This document shows positions 41,895 to 50,157 of a stretch of 64,000 nt of DNA, one piece after another. The notes beneath the pieces are model-generated. The model saw only the letters and a list, made by a program, of their open reading frames with translations, did no database searches and was not told the DNA's origin. The stretch is from CAIXSC01 sp046349855. Its GTDB lineage: Bacteria; Planctomycetota; Planctomycetia; Pirellulales; Pirellulaceae. A program made the position numbers and the translations under genes. The stretch covers positions 62,001-126,000 of the forward strand of contig JAXMBM010000007.1 in the NCBI GenBank assembly GCA_046349855.1, written 5' to 3'. Every line of letters begins with the position of its first letter. Positions within the stretch are counted from its first letter, which is position 1.

Positions 41895-43148
41895 ATGCGA
41901 TTCCTGCTCCTCATCCTGAAGAACGTACGCCGCAATCTGCTCCGCAGCCTGCTCACGGCCGCCGGCACGATGGTCCTGGTATTCGTCGTGACCCTGGTCT
42001 GGTCGGTCCTCGACTTTCTCGACCAGGCGACTTCGGAAAAGGCTCAGAATCTGAAGACCATCGTCACGGAGCGGTGGCAGATTCCCAGCCGCATGCCGTT
42101 CGCCTACGCCCAGACACTCACCGAAGGCTCTCCCCGTCAGCCCGACGATATCCGCGTCCCTCCGCCCGACTCGATGACCTGGCAGTTTTACGGCGGTACG
42201 CTCGATCCTAAGAACCGGACCCCTGAAAACAACCTGTTTGCCATCGCCATGGAGCCGGAGAAGCTCATGACGATGATGGACGATCTCGACTCGCTGCCGC
42301 CCGACAAGGCCGCCGCGTTCGCTGAGGTGGTCGAAAAGCTGAAGGCCAACAAGCAGGGGATCGTGCTGGGGAAGGAACGGTTGCGCCTGATCCAGAAGCG
42401 AGTGGGCGAACGGATCAAGATTACCAGCATCAACTATCGCGACATCGACCTGGAATTCGAGATCGTGGGACTGTTTCCCGATGGTCGGTACGATCTGAGC
42501 GCGGCCTTCAACCGCCAGTACCTCAACGACGCCATGGACCAGTATCCGGCGACCCACGGCGGCAAGCCGCATCCGATGATGTCCGGCAGCCTCAACCTGG
42601 TGTGGCTCCGCGTACCCGACCGTGACGCCTTCCAGAAGGTGCGGGAGCAGATCGAGGAATCTCCGCTGTACGCCAACCCGGCCGTCAAATGCGAAACGGC
42701 GGCCTCGGGCGTGTCGACCTTCATGGAAGCCTACCGCGATCTGATCTTCGGCATGCGCTACCTGCTGGCCCCCGCCATCATCGTCGTGCTGTCGCTGGTG
42801 ATCTCCAACGCCATCAGTATCAGTGTGCGGGAGCGACGCACCGAACTCGCCGTGCTCAAGGTACTCGGCTTCCGCCCGCTCCAGCTGCTGCTGCTGGTCC
42901 TGGGGGAGGCGCTGCTGCTGGGAGGCGGCGCGGGGCTGCTGAGTGCCGGACTCACCTACACGATCATCAACAAGTGGTTCGGCGGGCTGAATTTTCCCAT
43001 CGCCTTCTTCTCGACCTTCCTGATCCCCGTGAACGCTGTCTGGTGGGGATTGGCCGTCGGTGGTCTGGCGTCGCTGGTGGGCAGTATCGTGCCGGCCTGG
43101 TCGGCGCAGCGCGTCAAGGTCTCCGAAGTCTTCTCCAAGATCGCCTGA
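41895..43148 (+). CDS. ABC transporter permease with FtsX domain (417 aa)
   Basis: It starts 6 nt after the ATPase stop. An N-terminal helix (NLLRSLLTAAGTMVLVFVVTLVWSVLDFL) is followed by a large periplasmic MacB-like core (about residues 55-280; KEKL-type turns such as GIVLGKERLRLIQKRVGERIKI and DLEFEIVGLFPDGRYD). Three more helices form the FtsX domain: LLAPAIIVVLSLVISNAISISVRERRTELAVLKVLGFRPLQLLLLVLGEALLLGGG, then VNAVWWGLAVGGLASLVGSIVPAW. These are the mechanotransmission-type permeases that move lipoproteins, lipids or antibiotics rather than importing nutrients. Confidence 0.92.
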   Translation: MRFLLLILKNVRRNLLRSLLTAAGTMVLVFVVTLVWSVLDFLDQATSEKAQNLKTIVTERWQIPSRMPFAYAQTLTEGSPRQPDDIRVPPPDSMTWQFYGGTLDPKNRTPENNLFAIAMEPEKLMTMMDDLDSLPPDKAAAFAEVVEKLKANKQGIVLGKERLRLIQKRVGERIKITSINYRDIDLEFEIVGLFPDGRYDLSAAFNRQYLNDAMDQYPATHGGKPHPMMSGSLNLVWLRVPDRDAFQKVREQIEESPLYANPAVKCETAASGVSTFMEAYRDLIFGMRYLLAPAIIVVLSLVISNAISISVRERRTELAVLKVLGFRPLQLLLLVLGEALLLGGGAGLLSAGLTYTIINKWFGGLNFPIAFFSTFLIPVNAVWWGLAVGGLASLVGSIVPAWSAQRVKVSEVFSKIA

Positions 43149-43151
43149 ATC

Positions 43152-44531
43152 ATGGATCCGCGCCTCGCCATCCCGCTTGCCCCCGCGCCGCTCGAGTGGC
43201 TGGCCCCGATCGTTCTGGCGGTGCTGCTGCTGGTTGCCAGCGCACTCTTCGGACGCATTCCTCTGCGCTACAACGTCCGTAACCTGCTGGTGCGCTGGCG
43301 CACCACGGTCCTCACCGCCCTCGCCTTCACGCTCGTCATCGGCCTGCTCACGGTGATGCTGGCGTTCGTCAAAGGCATGTATCGCCTGACGGAATCCAGC
43401 GGTCAGCCGGCCAACCTCATCCTGCTGTCGGCCGGAGTCACCGACGAAGCGTTCAGCAATCTGGCCTTTTCCGATGCGGGCGACATCGAGAATCAGCCGG
43501 GAGTGGCGCGGAATGAAGCCGGCCAGCCGCTGTGCTCGAAGGAAACCTACGTCGTCGTCAATCAGCCGATTCCGAATGCCCGCCCCGGCCGACCTCAGCG
43601 CCGGTTTGTGCAGGTCCGCGGCATCGAAGATGCCCTGATCTCGGCGGCCGTCCACGACGTGGAACTGTATCCCGGCGGGGAGTGGTTCTCCGCGGCCGGA
43701 GTGCAAGCCGGCGAAACCACGGCGGATGGCACGGCGGGAGAATCGGTGATCGAGGCGGTGGTGGGAGAGGGGGTGGCCCGCGAGTTCGGCCGCGATCCCG
43801 ATGCCCAGGCCCTCCCGTCGGTGAAACGTCTCAAGCGGCTCGATGTCGGCGATCAGATCCGCATGGGGGGCCGGACTTGGCGCATCGTGGGAGTCATGAA
43901 GTCCGCCGGTTCGACGTTCGACTCCGAAGTCTGGGCTCTCCGCTCGCTCGTCGGGCCTCTGTTCGGCAAACGCACCTACACGTCGCTTGTCGTCCGCGGC
44001 GCCAGCATCCGCGCCGCTCGCCAATTGAAGACCTATTTCAACGACGAGTTCAAGAAGGCGGCTCTGGCCGCCCAGCTGGAGACCGAGTACTTCGCCAGTC
44101 TGTCGAAGACCAACGAGCAATTCCTCTATGCCATCATCTTCATTGCGGCCATTATGGCGGTCGGAGGAGCGTTCGGCATCACGAATACGATGCTTGCTGC
44201 CGTGTCCCAGCGTTCCAAGGATATCGGCGTCCTGCGCATCCTCGGGTACGCCCGCTGGCAGGTACAGCTCTGTTTTCTGGTCGAATCGCTCTTCATCGCG
44301 CTTCTCGGTGGCGCCATCGGCTGCGCGCTGGGCTTCCTGGTCGATGGCTGGACCGCGACCAGCATTGTGGGGAGCGGCCAGGGAGGCGGCAAATCGGTGG
44401 TGCTCAAACTGGTCGTCGACAGCGATATTGTCCTCAGGTGCCTGACGCTGTCCGTCACGATGGGACTGATCGGCGGCCTCTATCCGGCTCTCTCCACCCT
44501 CCGCCTCCGCCCGCTGGAAATCCTGCGGTAA
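43152..44531 (+). CDS. second ABC transporter permease with FtsX domain (459 aa)
   Basis: It starts 3 nt after the first permease. An extra helix precedes the normal one (LAPIVLAVLLLVASALFG, then YNVRNLLVRWRTTVLTALAFTLVIGLLTVMLAF). The periplasmic core is at about residues 75-320, and the FtsX domain follows: LYAIIFIAAIMAVGGAFGITNTMLAAVSQRSKDIGVLRILGYARWQVQLCFLVESLFIALLGGAIGCALGFLV. The end is TMGLIGGLYPALSTLRLRPLEIL. Its core differs strongly from its partner's, so the exporter is a heterodimer. It is the last gene of the operon; a hairpin at 44613-44631 follows. Confidence 0.92.
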   Translation: MDPRLAIPLAPAPLEWLAPIVLAVLLLVASALFGRIPLRYNVRNLLVRWRTTVLTALAFTLVIGLLTVMLAFVKGMYRLTESSGQPANLILLSAGVTDEAFSNLAFSDAGDIENQPGVARNEAGQPLCSKETYVVVNQPIPNARPGRPQRRFVQVRGIEDALISAAVHDVELYPGGEWFSAAGVQAGETTADGTAGESVIEAVVGEGVAREFGRDPDAQALPSVKRLKRLDVGDQIRMGGRTWRIVGVMKSAGSTFDSEVWALRSLVGPLFGKRTYTSLVVRGASIRAARQLKTYFNDEFKKAALAAQLETEYFASLSKTNEQFLYAIIFIAAIMAVGGAFGITNTMLAAVSQRSKDIGVLRILGYARWQVQLCFLVESLFIALLGGAIGCALGFLVDGWTATSIVGSGQGGGKSVVLKLVVDSDIVLRCLTLSVTMGLIGGLYPALSTLRLRPLEILR

Positions 44532-44612
44532 CGGCCGATCGCGTGGTCCATGGTCGAGCGCCCCGTTCGGTTTCACTTTGCGGCGGTCGAGCTGCGCCGT
44601 TGTGGTAGACGT

Positions 44613-44631
44613 CGCCGTGGGGCCCACGGCG
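44613..44631. terminator. hairpin between convergent operons
   Basis: CGCCGTGGGGCCCACGGCG folds into 9-bp GC-rich arms around a single central base. It lies 82 bp after the exporter operon and 25 bp after the SQR gene's stop on the other strand. There is no T-run on either side, so it is a candidate bidirectional terminator or transcript stabiliser rather than a classic intrinsic terminator. Confidence 0.5.
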
Positions 44632-44655
44632 CTGCGGGTCAGTTAATGCTGCGAT

Positions 44656-45855
44656 TCAGGCGTAACCGCGGAGCATGCCGTTCCAGTAGAGTCGGGGGAG
44701 GGCATAGGCTTTCAACAGGTACATGCTGAGTCGTTCCTGGGACTGATCGATCGGGAAGGTCTCCTGTGGCTGACCTTCGTAGTCGAATTCGGCCAGCACC
44801 AGTTTGCCGTAGCCGGTGACGAGCGGGCAGGACGTGTAGCCGTTGTAGCGGGCGTTGAGGGGCGCGCCGCGCAGCGCGGCCAGCAGGTTCTGGACGACGA
44901 CAGGAGCCTGCTTGCGGATGGCGGCCCCGGTCTTGGATGTCGGCAGGCCGCTGCAGTCGCCGAGGGCAAAGACGTTGGCGAACCGCGGACTCTGCAGCGT
45001 GTATTTGTCGACTTCGACCCAGCCGGTAGCATTCGCCAGAGGACTCGTCTTGATGACATCGGGAGCGCTCATCGGAGGAGTGACGTGGAGCATGTCGTAG
45101 GACAGAGTGGTGGTTGCGCCGGTATCGAGTTGCCGGAAGATGGCCTCGCGTTGCGGGCCGCGGACCTCGATCAGGTTCCATTGAAAACGCGTTTCGATCC
45201 CCTTGCGGGCGACAACTTTCTCCAGCGTCTGGCGGTAGCGCGGCACGGCGAACAGCGAGGATTGCGCCGAGGCAAATACGATGTGCGTCCGGTCCCGGAT
45301 CCCCCGGCGCCGGAACTGGTCGTCGGCGAGGTACATGATTTTCTGCGGTGCTCCCCCGCACTTGACCGGCGTGTTGGGCATCGTGAACAGCGCGGTTCCT
45401 CCGCGCAGCGTCCGCAGGCACTCCCAGGTGTAGTCGACGTGGGCGTACGAGTAGTTGCTGCAGACCTGATGCTGGCCGAGCGCCTCGCGGAGGCCCGGTA
45501 TGTGGTCCCAGTCGAGCTGGATGCCGAGGGCGGTCACGAGGTAGTCGTAGTGGATGGTTCGGCCCTCGCGGGTGATCACCCGGTTCTGGGCCGGCTGGAA
45601 TTCGGCGATTCCCTCCCGCACCCAGGCGGCGCCGGAGGGAATGAAGGCCGATTCGGCTCGTTCCGTGACCTCTTTGGGAAACACGCCGGCGCCCACGAGT
45701 GTCCACAGGGGCTGGTAGTAGTGCTTCGTCGCCGGCTCGACGATGGCCACATCGTACGGACGGAGTCGGCGGCGGAGCTGCGCGGCGACCGTAATCCCCG
45801 CGGTACCTCCCCCGGCAATCAGCACTCGATAGTGATCTTTCAGCGCACCGGTCAT
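44656..45855 (-). CDS. sqr: sulfide:quinone oxidoreductase, SQOR-like (399 aa)
   Basis: The enzyme oxidises sulfide and feeds electrons to the quinone pool from the membrane surface. The N-terminal FAD motif is YRVLIAGGGTAGITVAAQLRRR. Both redox cysteines of the human-type enzyme are present: Cys166 in NTPVKCGGAPQKIMYL and Cys343 in YNGYTSCPLVTGYGKLVLAEFDY. The second FAD motif is NVFALGDCSGLPTSKTGAA. The C-terminus (ETFPIDQSQERLSMYLLKAYALPRLYWNGMLRGY) is strikingly like mitochondrial SQOR and forms the membrane anchor. It is the last gene of a six-gene sulfur locus. Confidence 0.92.
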   Translation of the reverse strand: MTGALKDHYRVLIAGGGTAGITVAAQLRRRLRPYDVAIVEPATKHYYQPLWTLVGAGVFPKEVTERAESAFIPSGAAWVREGIAEFQPAQNRVITREGRTIHYDYLVTALGIQLDWDHIPGLREALGQHQVCSNYSYAHVDYTWECLRTLRGGTALFTMPNTPVKCGGAPQKIMYLADDQFRRRGIRDRTHIVFASAQSSLFAVPRYRQTLEKVVARKGIETRFQWNLIEVRGPQREAIFRQLDTGATTTLSYDMLHVTPPMSAPDVIKTSPLANATGWVEVDKYTLQSPRFANVFALGDCSGLPTSKTGAAIRKQAPVVVQNLLAALRGAPLNARYNGYTSCPLVTGYGKLVLAEFDYEGQPQETFPIDQSQERLSMYLLKAYALPRLYWNGMLRGYA

Positions 45856-45882
45856 GGTCTTCCTCCAAGAATAGGGCTGGGC

Positions 45883-46449
45883 CTACTGGGCCGCAGGAAC
45901 TTCGTGATTCCGCCGGACCTCGGGAAATCCGTGCTGGATGAAGAGCGAAACGACCTGCGCGTGCGCCTGGACCAGTTTGGCGGCGAACGCATCGTCCGAC
46001 GTCTCGATGACCTTCATGCCGTGCGGCGTCTGTTCTGCCTGGAAGCGAATGCTTGCGGCTTTACCGAAGACGGCGGCGAACAGCGGATCGCGCAGGTGGA
46101 TGGGACGCTTTTCCCGCACCCGTTTCTCCATGGACGCCACGTGTTCCTGGATCGCGGCCGTGACCTGTGGATTGTCGGATTCGGTGAGTGTTTCGACGCC
46201 GTTGTCGAGCATCTTGATCTGGCGGCGGATTTCGCTGCGGTGTTCCAGCAGGAAATGGAACAATTCGCGGTCGCGAGCGAAGGCGGCGTCACCCTCAACG
46301 CCGGCGACCGGAGCGGCGGCGGGAGGTCCGCCACCGCGCGGTCCTCGTCCCCGCCGACCCGGCTGGGCCTCGGCAGTCAGGGTCAAGATGCAAAGGGCAC
46401 CAAGCAGACCGAGTGCCAGGCCGATACGGCCGAAGATGCGAGCGTTCAT
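45883..46449 (-). CDS. small secreted protein of the sulfide locus, unknown function (188 aa)
   Basis: ATG 46449 follows AGGAGG with a 7-nt spacer. The signal peptide (IFGRIGLALGLLGALCILTLTAEAQ) and a Gly/Arg/Pro-rich stretch (PGRRGRGPRGGGPPAAAP) precede a helical domain: FHFLLEHRSEIRRQIKMLDNGVETLTESDNPQVTAAIQEHVASMEKRV, then EKRPIHLRDPLFAAVF. Conserved-looking His residues (FHFLLEHR; QEHVASM; TPHGM) could bind heme or metal, but no CxxCH is present. It lies between SQR and the DsrE-type gene in the same direction, so it most likely works in periplasmic sulfur handling. I do not recognise a named family. Confidence 0.8.
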   Translation of the reverse strand: MNARIFGRIGLALGLLGALCILTLTAEAQPGRRGRGPRGGGPPAAAPVAGVEGDAAFARDRELFHFLLEHRSEIRRQIKMLDNGVETLTESDNPQVTAAIQEHVASMEKRVREKRPIHLRDPLFAAVFGKAASIRFQAEQTPHGMKVIETSDDAFAAKLVQAHAQVVSLFIQHGFPEVRRNHEVPAAQ

Positions 46450-46554
46450 GAGCGTTCCTCCTGGGAAACTGTGGGCGCCGGTCCGGAGAGTCAACGAGAC
46501 TCGGGAACGGCTCCGGCCCGACCAGGGCACGGGAGCGTTCGCGCGGGCCCGGTG

Positions 46555-47103
46555 CTAAGGGATGTGCAACGTGCTGAAACCGTCTTGTTGCCGGTTCGCA
46601 TTGAAGGTCATGGCGGAAACGGCGATCGTGAATTCGGGTGCGACGTCCTCCGGCGGAAGTTTGTTTCGCGCCAGCGACTGGCCGCAGACGTACAGGCCAA
46701 CGCCGTGACGCTTGAGTTCGCGAATCAATTCGCTGTTGGGGTTGCCGGCGACCGACTCTCGCCGAGCGAAGGCGGCGTCGTGCAGCGCGACCTTGGTCGC
46801 CCCGCCGTGCAATACCAGGGCGAGTTGCAGGTCTTGCAGGGAGTGACCGGCCTGGGCGTGCAGATTGAGGTAGCGTGCGACACTCTCGAGCCCCTTGTGT
46901 ACCTCGGTCGGCTTTCCCTCGCCGACAATGTCGAATGCAATCTTCATGCCCCGTCGCGGTGGTTCGGCAGCATCTGGGAGAGCCACGATGCCGCCATACT
47001 TGGCCACGGCGGGAAAGTGCATCGTCGGTGCGGTGGAATAAGCGGCGTGCGCGGTAAAGACGGCCAGAGCGACACTGGCCATGGATAGCGTGACGGTCTT
47101 CAT
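46555..47103 (-). CDS. exported DsrE-family protein (182 aa)
   Basis: ATG 47103 has GAGGAG with a 6-nt spacer. A short signal peptide (MKTVTLSMASVALAVFTAHAAYS) precedes the DsrE/DsrF-like alpha/beta domain: MKIAFDIVGEGKPTEVHKGLESVARYLNLHAQAG, LALVLHGGATKVALHDAAF, ELIRELKRHGVGLYVCGQSLARN. The Cys in LYVCGQSL occupies the position used by DsrE-type sulfur carriers to hold persulfide. Export is unusual compared with cytoplasmic DsrEFH but is known in SQR/CstB-type gene clusters. The likely job is shuttling sulfane sulfur between SQR and the persulfide dioxygenase or rhodaneses. Confidence 0.88.
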   Translation of the reverse strand: MKTVTLSMASVALAVFTAHAAYSTAPTMHFPAVAKYGGIVALPDAAEPPRRGMKIAFDIVGEGKPTEVHKGLESVARYLNLHAQAGHSLQDLQLALVLHGGATKVALHDAAFARRESVAGNPNSELIRELKRHGVGLYVCGQSLARNKLPPEDVAPEFTIAVSAMTFNANRQQDGFSTLHIP

Positions 47104-47113
47104 GCATGACTCC

Positions 47114-47926
47114 TCAGGACCAGAAACTGCGCAGCAGGATGTAACCGGCCAACAGGATGACGACGACCGCGAAGACGCGCTGCAAGGTCGCGCCGGCCAG
47201 CCGATGGGCCAGCCAGGTGCCCGCGAACATGCCGCTGACGCTCCCCGCAGTGAACTGACCAAGTGCTCCCGCCGACAAGTCATGGCCGGCCAGGAGATGG
47301 CTTGTGGTACCCGCAGCACTGATCAGGGTGATCGCCAGCAACGAAGTACCAATCGCCCGCTGAATCCCCATGCCACTGAACATCACCAGCGCGGGCACAA
47401 TCACGAATCCTCCTCCGACGCCAAACAACCCCGACAGGATTCCGGTCAACAGGCCGATCCCCGCCAGCAGGGCGGCGCAGCGCGAGGTCAGAAACAGTTG
47501 CCCAGCGGGATCACGGCGACAGACGGGGCCTGCCACATCGTCCGACAGGATCGGGAGACGTGACGCGGCGTCGGTGGCGGTCCGCCACAAGCGGATCGCC
47601 ACCGCGATCATCAAGGCCGCAAACAGCGCCAGCAGCCAGGTCTCGGGCAGCCGCGCCGCCAGCCAGGAGCCCAGCGGCGCGCCGAGCATGCCGGCTGTGG
47701 CGAACAGCAGGCCCGTCGGGAATTCGACCAGCCCGCGCCGAGCCCGCTGCCAGCCACCGATCAGCGACGTGGTACCGACCGAGGCAAGGGAGAGCCCGAC
47801 CGCTTCACGAGCCGACAGTCCCGCACCATACGTCAGCAGCGGAACCGCCAACAGAGCTCCCCCACCCCCGGTCAGTCCCAGTGACAGTCCCACGACGGCG
47901 CCGGAAACGAGGATGATCCAGGACAT
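47114..47926 (-). CDS. TSUP (TauE/SafE) family anion exporter (270 aa)
   Basis: The start ATG 47926 gives eight to nine hydrophobic helices. Family features are GLSLGLTGGGGALLAVPLLTYGAGLSAREAVGLSLASVGTTSLIGG in the first half and GILSGLFGVGGGFVIVPALVMFSGMGIQRAIGTSLLAITLISAAGTTSH in the second. These are the duplicated GxxGGGGG-type loops. TSUP proteins move sulfite, sulfoacetate, taurine or thiosulfate. Placed between a persulfide dioxygenase and a DsrE protein, export of sulfite or thiosulfate is the natural inference. It begins 14 bp after the dioxygenase gene. Confidence 0.92.
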   Translation of the reverse strand: MSWIILVSGAVVGLSLGLTGGGGALLAVPLLTYGAGLSAREAVGLSLASVGTTSLIGGWQRARRGLVEFPTGLLFATAGMLGAPLGSWLAARLPETWLLALFAALMIAVAIRLWRTATDAASRLPILSDDVAGPVCRRDPAGQLFLTSRCAALLAGIGLLTGILSGLFGVGGGFVIVPALVMFSGMGIQRAIGTSLLAITLISAAGTTSHLLAGHDLSAGALGQFTAGSVSGMFAGTWLAHRLAGATLQRVFAVVVILLAGYILLRSFWS

Positions 47927-47940
47927 GCAGGTCTGACTCC

Positions 47941-49359
47941 TTACGCCAGTGCCGGCTCCGAGGTCACCGTATCGACCGGCAACTGCGAAGCCACCCAGGC
48001 CTTGTAACCACCCACCAGATCGGTGACGTCGAGTCGTCCGGCGCGAGCCAGCAGACTCGCGGCGATCGCCGATCGGTAGCCACCTTCGCAATGGACGACG
48101 AGCGGCCGGTCGGCAGGGAGTTCTTGGAGTCGCGCGGCCAGTTGCTGCAGCGGGAGGTGCCGGCTGCCAGGAATCGTGCCGACCTCCCGTTCGCGCGCAG
48201 TTCGCACATCGATCACGACCGGTGGCTGCGGACCGGCAAGCTGTTCGGATAGGGCCACGGCGGTGATCCGGGGGATGCTCCGCACCAGGTCGGGTCGATC
48301 CCGCAGGGCTTCCATGCCGTCCCGCAGATAGCCCACGACCTGATCAAACCCGATCCGACCCAGCCGCATGATCGCCTCCTCTTCGAATCCCGACTCGGCG
48401 ATCACGACGATCGGCTGGCGGCTGTCGAGGATCGTGCCGCACCACGTGGCGTACTTGCCTTGAATGCCGACGTGGAGCGCTCCCGTGAGGTGGCCTCCTT
48501 CGAATTCGAGTGCGTCGCGTACATCGAGCAGCTGGACGCCGCTGCGCTGCAGGCGGAGGACTTCGTCGAGCGGGAGAGGCTGTAAGGACCGTTCGAGAGT
48601 CTGGCTGAGGTTCGCCCGCTCCTGCCGGTTCAGCAGGGCGTCGTGGACGAAGTACGCTGGGGCCTCTGGCTGTTCGGCCGTCACCAGCTGCTTGAACTCC
48701 TGACGCGTCAGCGGCTGCAACGCGTAGTTGAATCGCCGTTGTTCGCCCATGGTCGACATGGTCTCGCGGCTGAGATTCTTGCCGCACATGGAGCCGGCCC
48801 CGTGCGCCGGGTAGACGAGGGTGGAGTCGGGCAGAGGGAGGAGTTTTTGGTGGAGGGAGTCGTAGAGCATGTCGGCCAGTTCGTCGGCGGTCACGCCGAT
48901 CGAGGCGAGCAGGTCGGGCCGCCCCACGTCGCCGATGAACAGGGTATCGCCCGTGAACACGGCCCAGGGCTCGGTGGCACTCCGCCGCAGGTCGAACGCC
49001 AGCAGCGAGATACCTTCGGGAGTGTGGCCCGGAGTTTCCAGGACTTCGAGTCGCACGGTGCCGAATTCAATCCGGTCGCCGTCCTGCACCTTGGTGGAGG
49101 CAAAATCCGCCGCTCCGCGACGCCCCAGATAGATGGTGGCGCCCAGCTGATCGCGCAGCTCGATGTGCCCCGCCAGGAAGTCGGCATGAAAATGAGTGAG
49201 AAAGACGTGGCGAATGCGGCAACCCGCTGCGGCCGCGTCCTGCACGTACTGCTCGATGTCCCGCTGCGGATCAATGACCGCGGCGGTCTGAGTCTGTTCG
49301 TCCAGGATGAGGTACGAGGCGTGCGAGAGGCAGCCGAGGTAGTACTGTTTGATTTGCAT
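47941..49359 (-). CDS. persulfide dioxygenase with two rhodanese domains, CstB-like (472 aa)
   Basis: The N-terminal metallo-beta-lactamase fold (residues 1-240) has the iron site motif FLTHFHADFLAGHIELRD, later ETPGHTPEGIS, FTGDTLFIGDVGRPDL and VYPAHGAGSMC, matching ETHE1-type persulfide dioxygenases. A first rhodanese domain (about 270-360) lacks the active-site Cys (IVVIAESGFEEEAI), so it is a pseudo-rhodanese. The second (about 370-465) is active-looking, with VVHCEGGYRSAIAAS, Cys near residue 424. This order (dioxygenase, pseudo-rhodanese, rhodanese) is that of CstB, which turns persulfides into thiosulfate. It sits second in the sulfide operon. Confidence 0.9.
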   Translation of the reverse strand: MQIKQYYLGCLSHASYLILDEQTQTAAVIDPQRDIEQYVQDAAAAGCRIRHVFLTHFHADFLAGHIELRDQLGATIYLGRRGAADFASTKVQDGDRIEFGTVRLEVLETPGHTPEGISLLAFDLRRSATEPWAVFTGDTLFIGDVGRPDLLASIGVTADELADMLYDSLHQKLLPLPDSTLVYPAHGAGSMCGKNLSRETMSTMGEQRRFNYALQPLTRQEFKQLVTAEQPEAPAYFVHDALLNRQERANLSQTLERSLQPLPLDEVLRLQRSGVQLLDVRDALEFEGGHLTGALHVGIQGKYATWCGTILDSRQPIVVIAESGFEEEAIMRLGRIGFDQVVGYLRDGMEALRDRPDLVRSIPRITAVALSEQLAGPQPPVVIDVRTAREREVGTIPGSRHLPLQQLAARLQELPADRPLVVHCEGGYRSAIAASLLARAGRLDVTDLVGGYKAWVASQLPVDTVTSEPALA

Positions 49360-49427
49360 GGCGCCAAGCTTCCTTGAGTGAAGGGTGGAGTGCGAAACGG
49401 GTCCGCCGGGGGGGTGGTGGAGTTGCC

Positions 49428-50015
49428 TCAGGTTTTGGCCGAGGTCGAGCACCTGGAGCCCGACGAGCGGGATTGCGAAGACGGATCGGCCGTTACCTGG
49501 TTCCACGGCATGCGGCCCAGCAGGATGGCCATGCCACAGGTGTCGGTGACGCCGGCGAACACGAGGCCCGCCCCGACAAAGGCGGACAGCGCGATCCACC
49601 AGGGATGGACCAGGCTGAGGCCGGCGCCGGTGAGCACCAGGAGGCCAGCGGCGATCCGCACCTGGCGTTCCAGCGAAATGGCTTTGCGCCCGCGGACGAT
49701 CGGCAGCCCCGCCGATTCACAGGCCAGGGTCCCCCCTTCGACGTTGATGACGTTGGTGTAGCCCGACGCGAGGAACTTTTCGCACGCCTGCTTGCCGCGA
49801 CTTCCCGACCGGCAGATGACGTAGAGCGGTTCAGCGGCATTGCCGCCGCGCTCGGCAAGCACCGTGGCCGGATCGAGCCGGTCGAGCGGCACGTTGTGGG
49901 CACAGTCGACGTGCATTTCGCGGAACTCTACCGGAGTGCGAACATCGATGAGGTGCAGCGGGCGACCGGCGGCGCGGAGTTCGGCGAGTTGCTGGGGGGT
50001 GATGGTCTGCAACAT
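49428..50015 (-). CDS. rhodanese-like protein with DUF2892 membrane tail (195 aa)
   Basis: ATG 50015 has AAGGAG with a 7-nt spacer. The rhodanese domain (residues 1-115) carries LHLIDVRTPVEFREMHVDCAHNVPL and the catalytic loop VICRSGSRGKQACE (Cys68). Residues about 125-185 form a DUF2892 region with two hydrophobic helices (RQVRIAAGLLVLTGAGLSLVHPWWIALSAFVGAGLVFAGVTDTCGMAILLGRMPWN). It is therefore a membrane-tethered sulfurtransferase, passing sulfane sulfur at the inner membrane. It is the first gene of the sulfide operon, downstream of the promoter at 50130-50157. Confidence 0.9.
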   Translation of the reverse strand: MLQTITPQQLAELRAAGRPLHLIDVRTPVEFREMHVDCAHNVPLDRLDPATVLAERGGNAAEPLYVICRSGSRGKQACEKFLASGYTNVINVEGGTLACESAGLPIVRGRKAISLERQVRIAAGLLVLTGAGLSLVHPWWIALSAFVGAGLVFAGVTDTCGMAILLGRMPWNQVTADPSSQSRSSGSRCSTSAKT

Positions 50016-50079
50016 GGAACGGCTCCTTGATATTGACAATGCGATAGGTCTCTAGATAACGATCTTTTGGGTGTGTTTT

Positions 50080-50098
50080 GATCGCGGGTCGAGCGATC
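50080..50098. promoter_or_regulatory. inverted repeat in the leader of the sulfide operon
   Basis: GATCGC-GGGTCGA-GCGATC, perfect 6-bp arms with a 7-bp centre, lies between the promoter and the first gene of the sulfide locus (about 30-50 bp downstream of the predicted transcription start). It could be an operator for a sulfide- or persulfide-sensing repressor such as the ArsR-type BigR/SqrR or CsoR-type CstR. No such regulator gene is in this window. Confidence 0.4.
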
Positions 50099-50129
50099 GA
50101 ACTCACTCCCCACACACGACTCTCCTGTA

Positions 50130-50157
50130 AATATATCGGAATCTCGCGACATGTCAA
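50130..50157 (-). promoter_or_regulatory. sigma70-type promoter of the sulfide-oxidation operon
   Basis: On the minus strand TTGACA (50157-50152) is followed after 16 bp by TATATT (50135-50130). Both hexamers are near-consensus, and the local AT-richness stands out against the GC-rich surroundings. The first start codon (50015) is about 110 bp downstream. Confidence 0.7.

Noticed and set aside
41097..44627. 1176-codon minus-strand frame opposite the exporter operon
   Set aside because: It is a shadow of three well-identified ABC transporter genes. The composition (His/Gln/Arg/Asp-rich) is typical of antisense frames in GC-rich DNA.
45085..47088. 667-codon plus-strand frame opposite the sulfide locus
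   Set aside because: It lies antisense to SQR, the small secreted protein and DsrE, and has no recognisable motif.
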